From contig JAIFMG010000109.1 in the NCBI GenBank assembly GCA_020048645.1, positions 1-39,999 of the forward strand: a stretch of DNA of 39,999 nucleotides, read 5' to 3'. The translations under genes and the position numbers were made by a program. Source of the DNA: Bacteroidota bacterium (GTDB taxonomy: Bacteria > Bacteroidota > Bacteroidia > Bacteroidales > UBA6013). Position 1 is the first letter of the stretch, and the number at the start of each line of letters is the position of its first letter. Shown piece after piece: positions 26,122 through 34,855 of this stretch. The notes under the pieces were generated by a model. It did no database searches, was not told where the DNA came from, and saw only the letters and a list, made by a program, of their open reading frames with translations.

Positions 26122-26406
26122 ATGAGCACGGCGATGAAAATCAACGCGACCATCCTTTCGACGATTGTGCTGCTCGGTGCGGCTATTTACGTGTTCGTGG
26201 AGAGCGGGCGGCTGGGCTATCCTTCGGTCATTGTGCTGGCTACGCCCTTGGTCATTTCCTTCCACCCGGTCTTCCGGATGGAAGCCAAGGCCAGTGGCGT
26301 CGAGCCGGAGCGGTTTGAGCACGACCGCAAGTTGCTGAACCAGTTGCGCTGGTCGCTTTTCGCCCTAGGCGCCGCCTTGTTCGTCTGGGATTCCTTTTTC
26401 GCCTGA
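26122..26406 (+). CDS. Small membrane protein of unknown function
   Basis: This 94-residue protein is not recognised. It has hydrophobic helices at about 10-42 (one long or two short, broken around ESGRLGYPS) and 76-92 (SLFALGAALFVWDSFF), with a charged stretch between (MEAKASGVEPERFEHDRKLLNQLR). A protein with two or three membrane helices in the inner membrane is likely. The ATG at 26122 is preferred to frames starting further upstream because it begins just before the first helix. The stop is 24 bases from the convergent era stop. Confidence 0.6.
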   Translation: MSTAMKINATILSTIVLLGAAIYVFVESGRLGYPSVIVLATPLVISFHPVFRMEAKASGVEPERFEHDRKLLNQLRWSLFALGAALFVWDSFFA

Positions 26407-26430
26407 GCGGAAGGCCTTGGGCGTCCAGCC

Positions 26431-27306
26431 CTAGTAGCCGAAGTTGCGCAAGGACCGTTCGCGGTTGCGCCAGTCTTTGTCCACTTTGACGAAGATTTCC
26501 AAGAACACTTTCGTTCCGAAGAAGGATTCGATGTCCATGCGGGCCTGTGAGCCGACGCGCTTGAGCGCCTCTCCCTTGTGCCCGATCAGGATGCCTTTCT
26601 GCGAATCGCGGTCGGCCACGATGAGGCTCTGGATGCGCAGCAGTCCGGGCTCGTGCTTGAAGGTCTCGATGACAACTTCCACCGAGTAGGGGATTTCCTT
26701 CTGGTAGTTGAGCAGTATCTTCTCGCGGATGATTTCCGAGACGAAGAAGCGCTCGGTCTTGTCGGTGAGCTGGTCCTTGGGGAAGAAGGCCGGCCCCTCG
26801 GGCAGGCGGGCCATGATGTGCTCGAGCACGGCGGGCATGTTGAAGCCATGCAGGGCCGCCAGGGGGATGATGGTGGCCTTGGGCAGGACCTTGGTCCATT
26901 CTTCGTAGAGCGCCTCGACTTCTTCTTGGTTGGAAAGGTCTATCTTGTTGAGCAACAGCAGCACCGGGCTTTCCAACTGCTGCACCTTCGAGAGGAAGCG
27001 CTGGTTTTTGTGGTATTTCTCGTACACGTCCGTGACGTAGAGGATCACATCGGCGTCCTCGAGGGCCGACTCGGCGAACTTGAGCATCGACTCCTGCAGC
27101 TTGTACTTGGGCTCGAGCACCCCGGGGGTGTCCGAATAGACGATCTGGAAATCCTCGCCGGAGACGATGCCCATGATGCGGTGCCGGGTGGTCTGCGACT
27201 TGGAGGTGATGATGGAGATTTTCTCGCCGACCAGGGAGTTCATGATGGTCGATTTGCCCACGTTGGGGTTGCCGATGATGTTGACGAAGCCGGATTTGTG
27301 TGCCAT
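26431..27306 (-). CDS. era: GTPase Era
   Basis: This 291-residue GTPase binds the 3' end of 16S rRNA and helps assemble the 30S ribosomal subunit. The G domain has GNPNVGKS (12-19), the switch region with TTRHRIMG, DTPG (59-62) and NKID (120-123). The C-terminal KH domain for RNA binding contains GILIGHKGEALKRVG. Length is normal. A longer frame begins at 27414, but its extra residues are unlike the family and the ATG at 27306 gives the standard start (MAHKSGFVNIIG). It is the last gene of a minus-strand run that includes the reductase, STAS-like and DUF1338 genes. Confidence 0.96.
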   Translation of the reverse strand: MAHKSGFVNIIGNPNVGKSTIMNSLVGEKISIITSKSQTTRHRIMGIVSGEDFQIVYSDTPGVLEPKYKLQESMLKFAESALEDADVILYVTDVYEKYHKNQRFLSKVQQLESPVLLLLNKIDLSNQEEVEALYEEWTKVLPKATIIPLAALHGFNMPAVLEHIMARLPEGPAFFPKDQLTDKTERFFVSEIIREKILLNYQKEIPYSVEVVIETFKHEPGLLRIQSLIVADRDSQKGILIGHKGEALKRVGSQARMDIESFFGTKVFLEIFVKVDKDWRNRERSLRNFGY

Positions 27307-27419
27307 TGGGCGCGGATTGGTTGTGAACAGGGGCGCGAAAGTACGCTTTTTTTCGTCTTGGCCCCACGCCTGGGGCGCAAGCCTTGGCGGGCGGCGGGCG
27401 GAAGCGGGATGCAAGCCGC

Positions 27420-28388
27420 TCAGTTCCAGGGCAGTCGCGATCGCTCGGCCCAGTAGCTTTCTGGCTCGACGGCCATTTGCTCGAGCAGCCGCCAGTCGTC
27501 TGGGGCGATGCGCAGCGAAGCGGCCTCCAGGTTGGAGGCCAGGTGCCCGGCTTGGGCCGCGCCGCTGAGGACCACGTGGCAGAAGGGCTGCGCCAGGGCG
27601 AAGGCCAGCGCGAGGGCGTCGGGCGTGGTGCCGAGCCGGCTGGCCATTTCGACAAGGGCGGGCAGTTGGAGCAGCCGCCCGTTGGCCATGGCCTCCTTGA
27701 CGACGATGAGCCGCCCGCTGTCATGGGCCCGGAGCAGGGTGGGGGTGGTGCTCTGTTCCAGCACGTTCCAGGTAACCTGGGCCAGGGTGAAGAGCGGCTG
27801 GCCGTCGCGCTCGATGGCGAAGGCCTTTTCGAGGGTCTGGGCCTGCCGGGGGCCGCTGACGCTCAGGCCCACGCGGATGCCTCGCGCGCGCAGGCTGGCC
27901 AGGCGGTCGAGCACGGGGGCGTTGTCGAGCACGCCGCTCTCCAGGGTGGCCGAGTGTATCTGGTAGGTGCGGAGCCAGGGGCCGAGCAGGGCCAGGCTCT
28001 CGGCGAGTTGGCGCTCGAGGTTTTCGAGGCTGTGCTCCTTTCGCTCGTGCAGCTCGGCGCGGACTTGCCAGTCGGCCGTATAGACGTAGCCCCATTTGGA
28101 GGCGATGGTCAGCGCGCGGGCCTTCTCGGGATGGGCGTGGCACCACGAAGAGAGGAAGGCCTCGGCCCTGCCGTATGAGCGGGCGGCGTCGATGTAGCGG
28201 ACGCCGAGGTCGAAGGCCAGGTCGAGCATCCGGTGGCAGTGCTGTTCGAGGGCCTCGGGGGTGCGGGCGCCTTCGAGGTCGTCGGCGTGCCCGAGGTTGA
28301 TGTAGCCCGGCCGTCCCAAGGCGGCCAGGCCCAGTCCGATGGTAGGCTGTTGTGTAATCCGGGGCATGTCGGGCGGGGTGTCAGGCAT
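27420..28388 (-). CDS. Aldo/keto reductase family protein
   Basis: This 322-residue protein has the (beta/alpha)8 fold pattern of aldo/keto reductases. Catalytic tetrad positions can be placed as Asp and Tyr in YIDAARSYGRAE, Lys in IASKWGY, and His in YQIHSATLESG. The C-terminal part (VVLSGAAQAGHLASNLEA) corresponds to the NADPH-binding segment, where relatives have IPGA or similar. Related proteins use NADP(H) to reduce aldehydes or sugars; the substrate is unknown. The ATG at 28388 overlaps the end of the STAS-like gene by 8 bases, indicating translational coupling. Confidence 0.85.
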   Translation of the reverse strand: MPDTPPDMPRITQQPTIGLGLAALGRPGYINLGHADDLEGARTPEALEQHCHRMLDLAFDLGVRYIDAARSYGRAEAFLSSWCHAHPEKARALTIASKWGYVYTADWQVRAELHERKEHSLENLERQLAESLALLGPWLRTYQIHSATLESGVLDNAPVLDRLASLRARGIRVGLSVSGPRQAQTLEKAFAIERDGQPLFTLAQVTWNVLEQSTTPTLLRAHDSGRLIVVKEAMANGRLLQLPALVEMASRLGTTPDALALAFALAQPFCHVVLSGAAQAGHLASNLEAASLRIAPDDWRLLEQMAVEPESYWAERSRLPWN

Positions 28389-28803
28389 TGGTAAGCCAGT
28401 CCCATGCCTGCTCGCGGCTGCCGAAGAAGAGGCTTTCGAAGGCCAGGGCGTTGCCGGTCTCCATGGCCTGCTCGATCGAGAGCTGGGAGATGAAGTCCTG
28501 GCTGACGATGATGGCCACCTTGCGCAGGCCGTGCTCCAGGGCGGGCGGGAAAACGGTCTTGTCGTTCCACTCTTGCAGCTCGGGGCTGATGACGAAGGCG
28601 AACTGGGTCAGGTCGATCAGCAGGCGGCGCAGCGGGCGGCTTAGCGCGAAGGGCAGGTAGGCGCTCATCTCGTCGATATAGTCCTTGTCTTCCATGTCGG
28701 TCGAGTTGGCTTTCCAGGAGAACTCGACCATCTCGAGCTCGGGGTAGTAGGTCAGCTTCTTGAAGGGGGTTTCTTGGTAGAGCGATTCCATGGTGTTGGT
28801 CAT
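28381..28803 (-). CDS. STAS/SpoIIAA-like protein
   Basis: This 140-residue protein has the alternating strand-helix pattern of STAS/SpoIIAA-like domains: a first strand pair (LTYYPELEMVEFSWKAN), RRLLIDLTQFAFVISPELQEW with the phospho-acceptor-like region, VAIIVSQDF, and a last helix (SREQAWDWL). Similar small proteins are common in Bacteroidota, often without known partners. There is no obvious conserved Ser at the usual phosphorylation site. The ATG at 28803 is chosen because an earlier frame start (28836) lies within the upstream hairpin; the ATG at 28791 is also possible. It overlaps the reductase gene by 8 bases. Confidence 0.6.
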   Translation of the reverse strand: MTNTMESLYQETPFKKLTYYPELEMVEFSWKANSTDMEDKDYIDEMSAYLPFALSRPLRRLLIDLTQFAFVISPELQEWNDKTVFPPALEHGLRKVAIIVSQDFISQLSIEQAMETGNALAFESLFFGSREQAWDWLTNA

Positions 28804-28823
28804 TAGGTGGGTGTTCAAAAGAA

Positions 28824-28860
28824 GACGCTTGGCCAAGATAGTGATTTCTGGCCAAGCGTC
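28824..28860 (-). terminator. Hairpin terminator after the DUF1338 gene
   Basis: GACGCTTGGCCA (28824-28835) pairs perfectly with 28849-28860 around a 13-base loop. On the minus strand it is followed by the T-rich TTCTTTTG, so it probably ends the DUF1338 transcript before the STAS-like gene. Confidence 0.75.
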
Positions 28861-28889
28861 GAGGGATTTTCTCGGGGAGACCCGCTAGC

Positions 28890-29696
28890 TCATTTCTTGT
28901 AGAAGTCGGTGCTTTCGAAGATCTTGTCGGCGGATTTGGCGATGAAGCCGCTGTAGAGCTTGCCGTCGGTGTCGGGGTAGCGGATGGCGAACTCGTAGTA
29001 GCACGAGGGGATCTCGTGGGTGCCTTCGGCGAAGGCGATGGGGGTGATCTGGGCCAGGGTGCTCGACTGCTGGAGCAGCTCCTCGCGGGTGCCTTTGATC
29101 TCGCCGCCGGAGGTGTTCAGCAGGAATCCGTTGTCCTTGAGGTGCTGGTTGACCTTCTCGATGGTGTCGAAGACCTTGAGGGCGTTGATGTTGACGGTGA
29201 AGTGGTTGGCCCGGAATCCATAGACGTAGAGCCATGCGGCGTACTCGCTTTCGTCGCGGAGCTTGAGGTAGGTGGTGTAGGAGGGCTTGCCCCAGATGTT
29301 GCCGGCCACGATGAGCTCGTCGGACTGGAGCATGTGGGCGGGGATGGCGGCGGCGCAGGCCTTGGCGGTCTGCTGGACGAAGGGGCTGAGCTGGCCGGTG
29401 AGCAGTTGGCTGATGAATACGCGGGGCGCGCTGGGGTCGGTCTGGTGCTCGTAGTGCTTGGCGAACAGCTTCTTGGACTCGAAGTGGTACTGTCCTTTCT
29501 CGACGTAGCCGTTGGCCAGGAAGGGGCGGGCCAGGGCCTCGACGTCGATGCCGGGCAGGTCGAAGGTGCGGAAGGCGATGTGGTCGTTCAGGACGGTCTC
29601 GCCGGCTTGGGTGAAGAGGTCATGGACCTTCTGGGCGTCGGGGGTGAGGCTCACGTAGTCGTTCCAGAGGGCCTCGAAGACAGCTTTGTAGCTCAT
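28890..29696 (-). CDS. DUF1338 protein, HglS-like 2-oxoadipate dioxygenase/decarboxylase
   Basis: This 268-residue protein belongs to the DUF1338 family, whose characterised member HglS is an Fe(II) enzyme turning 2-oxoadipate into D-2-hydroxyglutarate in lysine breakdown. The expected metal ligands are visible: His39 in NDHIAFRTF, His165 in RANHFTVN and Glu235 in YYEFAIRY. Length is that of the short form of the family. No lysine-catabolism gene adjoins it, so the physiological substrate is inferred only from the family. A -7-like TAAATTCG lies on the minus strand at 29734-29741. A hairpin terminator follows the gene. Confidence 0.9.
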   Translation of the reverse strand: MSYKAVFEALWNDYVSLTPDAQKVHDLFTQAGETVLNDHIAFRTFDLPGIDVEALARPFLANGYVEKGQYHFESKKLFAKHYEHQTDPSAPRVFISQLLTGQLSPFVQQTAKACAAAIPAHMLQSDELIVAGNIWGKPSYTTYLKLRDESEYAAWLYVYGFRANHFTVNINALKVFDTIEKVNQHLKDNGFLLNTSGGEIKGTREELLQQSSTLAQITPIAFAEGTHEIPSCYYEFAIRYPDTDGKLYSGFIAKSADKIFESTDFYKK

Positions 29697-30077
29697 CGGT
29701 TGAAGTTTAATGGGTTTGGATTTATACCAGTCGCGAATTTAGCAGAAAGCGCGCAATCGCGGCAGCCTGGCGGCGAAAACGTTCGCGCAGGTAGGGGCGG
29801 GCCCCTCGGGCGTTCGCGGCCTGTGCCGCGGACTGTACGTTTTCGGACGCTGGGCAGGCCAGAACGGACGCTTTTCGTTTTCGGAACGCATGAACTTTTC
29901 TTGTCATAAAATTTTGAAAATCAGATATTTGTAACGATTGGCACGAAAGTGGCTTCGCTTGCCTGTCTTGAAACCGCCGGCGCCCAAGCGTCCAGCATGA
30001 TTTGAAAATGGCAAAATAACGCGCTTCTTCGCGGTCGCCAGCCGTCCATGTCCGAACCGAGAACCGATCAACAAGGT
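29697..30077. other. Divergent spacer between DUF1338 and the exporter operon
   Basis: This 381-base region separates two divergent transcription units. A minus-strand frame crosses much of it but is composed of Arg, Ala and Gln as expected by chance. The inverted repeat at 29774-29845 is the main structure. No convincing TAnnTTTG promoter was found for the exporter genes; TTTG at 30001-30004 has no good partner. Confidence 0.4.
29774..29845. repeat. Nested inverted repeat
   Basis: CGAAAACGT (29774-29782) and ACGTTTTCG (29837-29845) are perfect complements. Inside them GCGCAGG and CCTGTGC also pair with one G-T, so the ~70-base segment can fold into a branched hairpin. It stands about 80 bases upstream of the DUF1338 gene and about 230 before the TolC-like gene. 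Confidence 0.5.
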
Positions 30078-31514
30078 ATGAACCATCATCGTATGCCAAG
30101 ACCCCTCGCGTCCACCCTGGCCCTCTTGTCGGTGGCGCTTTTGCCCAACAGCCTGGCCGCCCAGCAGTCGTGGACCCTCGACCGGTGCGTCGCGCAGGCC
30201 TTGGAAAGCAACCTGACCCTCCAGCAGCAGCAGGTGAGCGTGCGCATCTCGGAGGAGAGCTTCGCGCAAAGCGGCAACGACCGCCTGCCGAGCGTCACGG
30301 CGGGGGCCAGCCACACCTGGCGCCTGGGCCGCACCATCGACCCCTTCACCAACCAGTTCGTCGAGCAGACGGTCCAGAGCGACAACTTCTTCCTGGCGGG
30401 CTCGATGACCCTTTACAGCGGGATGCGCCAGCAGAACAGCATCGAGCAGAGCCGCTACGACATGATGGCCAGCCTGGAGAACCTCGAGCGCGCCAAGAAC
30501 GACGTCAGCCTGCGCGTCTCGACGGGCTTCCTCCAGGTGCTCCTGGCCCAGGAGAACCTGAAGATCGCCCAGAGCCAGGAGGCCATTTCTGCCCAGCAGG
30601 TGCAGCGCATGGAGCGCCTGGTGGAGGCCGGAACCATGGCCGAGGGCAACCTGCTGGAGCTCAAGGCCCAGGCCGCGACCGACCAGGTCAACCGCGTCAG
30701 CCGCGAGAACGAGCTGCGCATGGCCGAGCTGCAACTTCGCCAGCTCATCAACCTGCCGCCCAGCGAGCCTTTCCAGGTCGAGGCCCCGCCCATGGGCGAG
30801 CTTTCGGCCCAGGATGTGGCCTACTCGGTCGATGAGGTCTATGCCCAGGCCCAGTCGCTGCCCCAGATCAAGGCCCGCGAGCACGAGATCCAGCGCCAGG
30901 AGGCCCAGCTCCGCGTTTCCGAAGGCGCCTTGCAGCCCACCTTGAGCCTCGACGCCAACATCGGCACCGGCTACTCCGACGCCCGCAACCTTTACGACCT
31001 CGTGCAGGAGCCCGACCGCGTCATCGGCTACGTCGGGGGCACCGAGAGCCTGGTCTATTCGCCCAACTTTTCGACCGTCGAGCGGGCCTACCCCTTCTTC
31101 GACCAGCTCAACGACAACGCCAGCACGGCCATTTCGCTCAGCCTGCGCGTGCCCATCTTCAGCCGGTTCGACAACCGCACCAACATCAGCGTCTCGCGGA
31201 TGCGGGTCGAGAGCAGCCAGTACGACCTGCAGATCGCCCAGCAGACGCTCTACCAGGACATCCAGCAGGCCCATGCCGACGCGGCCAACGCCCTGGCCAA
31301 CTACAACGGCCTGACCGCCGCCGTCGAGGCCAACCAGCAGGCCTTCGACTACGCCCGCCAGCGCTACGAGGCCGGCCTGATCGACGCCCTGGAGTTCAAC
31401 ACCGCCAAAAACCGGCTGGAGCAGGCGCAGGCCAACCAGGTCCGCGCCAAGTTCCAGTTCCTCTTCTCGAGGGCCGTGCTCGACTTCTACCAGGGCAAGC
31501 CCATCAGTTTCTGA
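30078..31514 (+). CDS. TolC-family outer-membrane efflux protein
   Basis: This 478-residue protein has a signal peptide (about 1-28, LLSVALLPNSLAAQQ) and two repeated blocks of long helices typical of the TolC/OEP family (LDRCVAQALESNLTLQQQQVSV at the start and a matching block with YDLQIAQQTLYQDIQQAHADA later). TolC trimers form the outer-membrane channel of tripartite pumps. YEAGLIDALEFNTAKNRLEQAQ near the end is the usual last-helix phrase. A frame starting at 30048 is ten residues longer; 30078 puts the charged N-region of the signal peptide at the start. It opens the five-gene exporter operon. Confidence 0.92.
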   Translation: MNHHRMPRPLASTLALLSVALLPNSLAAQQSWTLDRCVAQALESNLTLQQQQVSVRISEESFAQSGNDRLPSVTAGASHTWRLGRTIDPFTNQFVEQTVQSDNFFLAGSMTLYSGMRQQNSIEQSRYDMMASLENLERAKNDVSLRVSTGFLQVLLAQENLKIAQSQEAISAQQVQRMERLVEAGTMAEGNLLELKAQAATDQVNRVSRENELRMAELQLRQLINLPPSEPFQVEAPPMGELSAQDVAYSVDEVYAQAQSLPQIKAREHEIQRQEAQLRVSEGALQPTLSLDANIGTGYSDARNLYDLVQEPDRVIGYVGGTESLVYSPNFSTVERAYPFFDQLNDNASTAISLSLRVPIFSRFDNRTNISVSRMRVESSQYDLQIAQQTLYQDIQQAHADAANALANYNGLTAAVEANQQAFDYARQRYEAGLIDALEFNTAKNRLEQAQANQVRAKFQFLFSRAVLDFYQGKPISF

Positions 31515-31553
31515 AGCCCAAACACCCACCCAACCCGCCGCAAACCGCCGACC

Positions 31554-32240
31554 ATGATCGAGCTGATCGACATCAACAAGACCTACGTCACGGGCAAGAA
31601 CAGCCTGCACGTGCTCAAAGGAATCGACCTGACCATCGAGGCCGGGGACCTGGTCTCCATCATGGGTTCCTCCGGCTCCGGAAAGTCCACCCTGCTCAAC
31701 ATCCTGGGCATCCTCGACAACTACGAGAAGGGCGAGTACCGCCTCGACGGCAACCTCATCAAGGACATGAGCGAGAAGAAGGCCGCCCAGTACCGAAACC
31801 GCTTCCTCGGCTTCGTCTTCCAGTCGTTCAACCTCATCTCGTTCAAGAACGCCATGGAGAACGTGGCCCTGCCGCTCTACTACCAGAAGGTCAGCCGCCG
31901 CAAGCGCAACAAGATGGCCCTGGAGTACCTCGACCGCGTGGGCCTTCTGCCCTGGGCCGACCACTTGCCCAGCGAGATGTCGGGCGGGCAGAAGCAGCGC
32001 GTGGCCATTGCCCGGGCCTTGATCGCCCAGCCCAAGGTCATCCTGGCCGACGAGCCCACGGGCGCCCTCGATTCCAAGACCTCCGAGGAGGTCATGGGGC
32101 TCTTCCACCAGATCAACTCCGAGGGCATCACCGTGGTCATCGTAACGCACGAGAACGACATCGCCGCCCAGACCCGAAAGGTCATCCGCCTGCGCGACGG
32201 CCTGATCGAGCGCATCGAGCACAATTCGCCCCACTCATAA
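31554..32240 (+). CDS. ABC transporter ATP-binding protein (MacB/LolD type)
   Basis: This 228-residue ATPase powers the FtsX-type permeases encoded next. It has Walker A GSSGSGKST (about 37-45), a Q-loop (FVFQSFNLISF), signature MSGGQKQR, Walker B VILADEPTGALDS and the switch His in VIVTHE. Length is that of the stand-alone LolD/MacB-like ATPases. Here ATPase and permease are separate, unlike E. coli MacB where they are fused. It starts 39 bases after the TolC-like gene and ends 24 before the first permease gene. Confidence 0.94.
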   Translation: MIELIDINKTYVTGKNSLHVLKGIDLTIEAGDLVSIMGSSGSGKSTLLNILGILDNYEKGEYRLDGNLIKDMSEKKAAQYRNRFLGFVFQSFNLISFKNAMENVALPLYYQKVSRRKRNKMALEYLDRVGLLPWADHLPSEMSGGQKQRVAIARALIAQPKVILADEPTGALDSKTSEEVMGLFHQINSEGITVVIVTHENDIAAQTRKVIRLRDGLIERIEHNSPHS

Positions 32241-32264
32241 GCCCAACCAAAGCCCCGCCCCACC

Positions 32265-33500
32265 ATGTTCGACCTCGACAAATGGCAGGAAATCCTCAGC
32301 ACCATGCGCACCAACAAGCTGCGCACGGCCTTGACCGGCTTCAGCGTGGCCTGGGGCATCTTCATGCTGGTCATCCTCCTGGGCGCCGGCACAGGCCTCG
32401 AGAACGGAGTGCGCCAGCAGTTCAACGACGACGCCTCCAACAGCATGTGGCTCTACTCGGGCCAGACCAGCGTCGCCTACCAGGGCCTCAAGAAGGGCCG
32501 CCTGGTCCAGTTCGAGCTCGGCGACGTCGAGGCCCTCGAGGAGCAGGTCGATGAGGTGCTCGACATCACCGCCCGCTACTACATCCCCACGGCCGGGGTC
32601 ATCAGCTACGGCGGCAAGAGCGGCACCTTCAGCGTCCGCTGCGTGCATCCGGCCCACGCCATCGTCGAGAACAGCCAGATCGTCGAAGGCCGATTCCTCA
32701 ACCCCATGGACCTCGAGGAGTTCCGCAAGGTCATCGTCATCGGCGACCAGGTGCGCCGCGACCTCTTCGGCGACTCCCTCGAGGCTGTCGGCCAGCTCGT
32801 TACCATGGACAAGATCGTTTACAAGGTCATCGGCGTGTTCACCGACTCGGGCAGCAGCCAGGAGCAGGAGACCGTCTATCTGCCCATCACCACGGCCCAG
32901 CGCATCTATGGCGGCGACAACGTGGTCAACCAGATCATCTTCACCATCGACGCGGCCAACACCCAGGAGAGCAAGGCCGTGGAGGAGCAGGTCCGCCAGG
33001 TCATGGCCACGCAGCACAACTTCGACCCCGCGGACACGGAGGCCATGTTCGTGCGCAACATGGTCGAGAACTTCGAGAACGTCATGGCCTTGTTCATGGG
33101 CATCCGCGTGTTCGTCTGGGTCATCGGCATCGGCACCATCGTGGCCGGGGTCGTCGGCGTGAGCAACATCATGATGATCGTGGTCAAGGAGCGCACCAAG
33201 GAAATCGGCATCCGCAAGGCCCTGGGCGCCACGCCCGCCTCGGTGGTCGGCCTGGTGGTGCTCGAAGCCGTGCTGATCACCAGCGTGGCCGGCTACCTCG
33301 GCCTGGTGGCGGGCGTCGGCCTGCTGGAGCTGGTGGCAGCCAACATGCCGCCCTCGGACTTCTTCCTCAACCCGGGGGCCGACTTCCGCCTGGCCCTGGG
33401 GGCGACCCTGCTGCTGGTGGCCAGCGGCTCGCTCGCGGGGCTGGTGCCCGCGCTCAAGGCCGCCGCCATCCGCCCCATCGTGGCCCTTCGCGAAGAATGA
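32265..33500 (+). CDS. MacB/FtsX-type ABC permease (first)
   Basis: This 411-residue permease has one N-terminal helix, a large periplasmic MacB-PCD-like domain (about 45-270) and three C-terminal helices, the standard MacB/FtsX layout. GVSNIMMIVVKERTKEIGIRKALGATP is the conserved coupling segment after helix 2. These permeases work as mechanical drivers of periplasmic export rather than classical membrane channels. Its opening residues (MFDLDKWQEIL) almost repeat those of the next gene (MFDIDKWQEIF), so the two genes are probably paralogues from a tandem duplication and may form a heterodimer. Substrate unknown: macrolides, peptides or lipoproteins are possible from the family. Confidence 0.93.
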   Translation: MFDLDKWQEILSTMRTNKLRTALTGFSVAWGIFMLVILLGAGTGLENGVRQQFNDDASNSMWLYSGQTSVAYQGLKKGRLVQFELGDVEALEEQVDEVLDITARYYIPTAGVISYGGKSGTFSVRCVHPAHAIVENSQIVEGRFLNPMDLEEFRKVIVIGDQVRRDLFGDSLEAVGQLVTMDKIVYKVIGVFTDSGSSQEQETVYLPITTAQRIYGGDNVVNQIIFTIDAANTQESKAVEEQVRQVMATQHNFDPADTEAMFVRNMVENFENVMALFMGIRVFVWVIGIGTIVAGVVGVSNIMMIVVKERTKEIGIRKALGATPASVVGLVVLEAVLITSVAGYLGLVAGVGLLELVAANMPPSDFFLNPGADFRLALGATLLLVASGSLAGLVPALKAAAIRPIVALREE

Positions 33501-33529
33501 CATTCCATCACCCCTAGCCCTTCCCAATC

Positions 33530-34789
33530 ATGTTCGACATCGACAAATGGCAGGAAATCTTCAGCGCGCTGGGCAGCAACCTGTTCCGCACGTTCATGAC
33601 GGCCTTCGGCGTCTCCTGGGGCATCTTCATGCTGGTGGTGATGATGGGCGCCGGCAACGGGCTGCAAAACGGCGTCATGGCCGGATTCGCCCGCTTCGCC
33701 ACCAACAGCGCCTTCTTCTGGAGCCGTTCCACCTCCATGCCCTACAAGGGATTCGACGAGGGCCGCCCCATCACCCTCAAGAACGGCGACATGGAGGCCA
33801 TCCGCGGCGTCGAGGGCGTCGAGCTGCTGGCGCCCCGCGTCAACGGCCCCTGGGGAACCGAAGGCCTCAACACCTCCCGCGGCCTCAAGAGCGCCAACTT
33901 CAACATCACGGGCGATTACCCCGACTACTTCGAGATCGACCCCATCGACCTGCTCGAGGGCCGCGTCATCAACGACATCGACATCCGCGACAAGCGCAAG
34001 GTCTGCATGATCGGCACCCGCGTCCGCGAGCTGCTGTTCGAGCCCACCGAGGAGGCCCTCGGGCAGTACGTCCGCGTGCATGGCGTCTATTTCCAAGTCA
34101 TCGGGGTCTTCAAGGCCGCCACCGAGGTCAATTTCGGCTCCAACAAGGAGGAGACCATCTTCCTGCCCTTCACCAGCCTCCAAAAGGCCTTCAACTATGG
34201 CGACCAGGTCCACTACTTCTCCTTCACGGCTGGCGCCGACGCCTCGATTTCCGACCTGGAGGTCCAGATCAAGGACCTGCTCAAGCAGCGCCACGGCGTC
34301 CACCCCGACGACGAGCGGGCCTTCGGCTCGTTCAACCTCCAGGAGCGTTTCGAGCAGATGCAGGGGCTTTTCCTGGGCATCAGCCTCCTGGTCTGGTTCG
34401 TCGGCTCGGGCACGCTGCTGGCGGGCGTCATCGGCGTGAGCAACATCATGCTGATCATCATCAAGGAGCGCACCAAGGAAATCGGCATCAAGCGCGCCCT
34501 GGGCGGCACGCCCGCCGACGTGATCAAGCAGATCGTCACCGAGTCGGTCTTCCTGACCACGGTGGCCGGACTGCTCGGCCTGAGCTTCGGCGTGGCCCTG
34601 CTGCACGCCATCGACGTTTTCGTACTCGGGGCCAGCGGAGGCACGCAGATGTTCCGCGATCCCAGCATCCGCCTCAAGGTCGCCCTCCAGGCCCTGGCCA
34701 TCCTGGTCGGCTCGGGGGCATTGGCCGGGCTGATTCCCGCCCGCCGGGCCGTCAGCATCAAGCCCATCGACGCCCTGCGCGACGAGTGA
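33530..34789 (+). CDS. MacB/FtsX-type ABC permease (second)
   Basis: This 419-residue permease has the same layout as its neighbour: N-terminal helix, periplasmic domain and three C-terminal helices with GVSNIMLIIIKERTKEIGIKRALGGTP. The periplasmic domains of the two differ much more than the helices, as expected if each contributes a different surface of a heterodimer. It starts 29 bases after the first permease gene and ends 66 before the adaptor gene. Reading frames on the other strand across this region are by-products of the GC-rich codon pattern. Confidence 0.93.
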   Translation: MFDIDKWQEIFSALGSNLFRTFMTAFGVSWGIFMLVVMMGAGNGLQNGVMAGFARFATNSAFFWSRSTSMPYKGFDEGRPITLKNGDMEAIRGVEGVELLAPRVNGPWGTEGLNTSRGLKSANFNITGDYPDYFEIDPIDLLEGRVINDIDIRDKRKVCMIGTRVRELLFEPTEEALGQYVRVHGVYFQVIGVFKAATEVNFGSNKEETIFLPFTSLQKAFNYGDQVHYFSFTAGADASISDLEVQIKDLLKQRHGVHPDDERAFGSFNLQERFEQMQGLFLGISLLVWFVGSGTLLAGVIGVSNIMLIIIKERTKEIGIKRALGGTPADVIKQIVTESVFLTTVAGLLGLSFGVALLHAIDVFVLGASGGTQMFRDPSIRLKVALQALAILVGSGALAGLIPARRAVSIKPIDALRDE

Positions 34790-34855
34790 GCGCCCCGGGC
34801 CGCCTAGCCATCGAAAATCATCACCCCAAAAAAACATCTTGAAAGCATAAAGACC

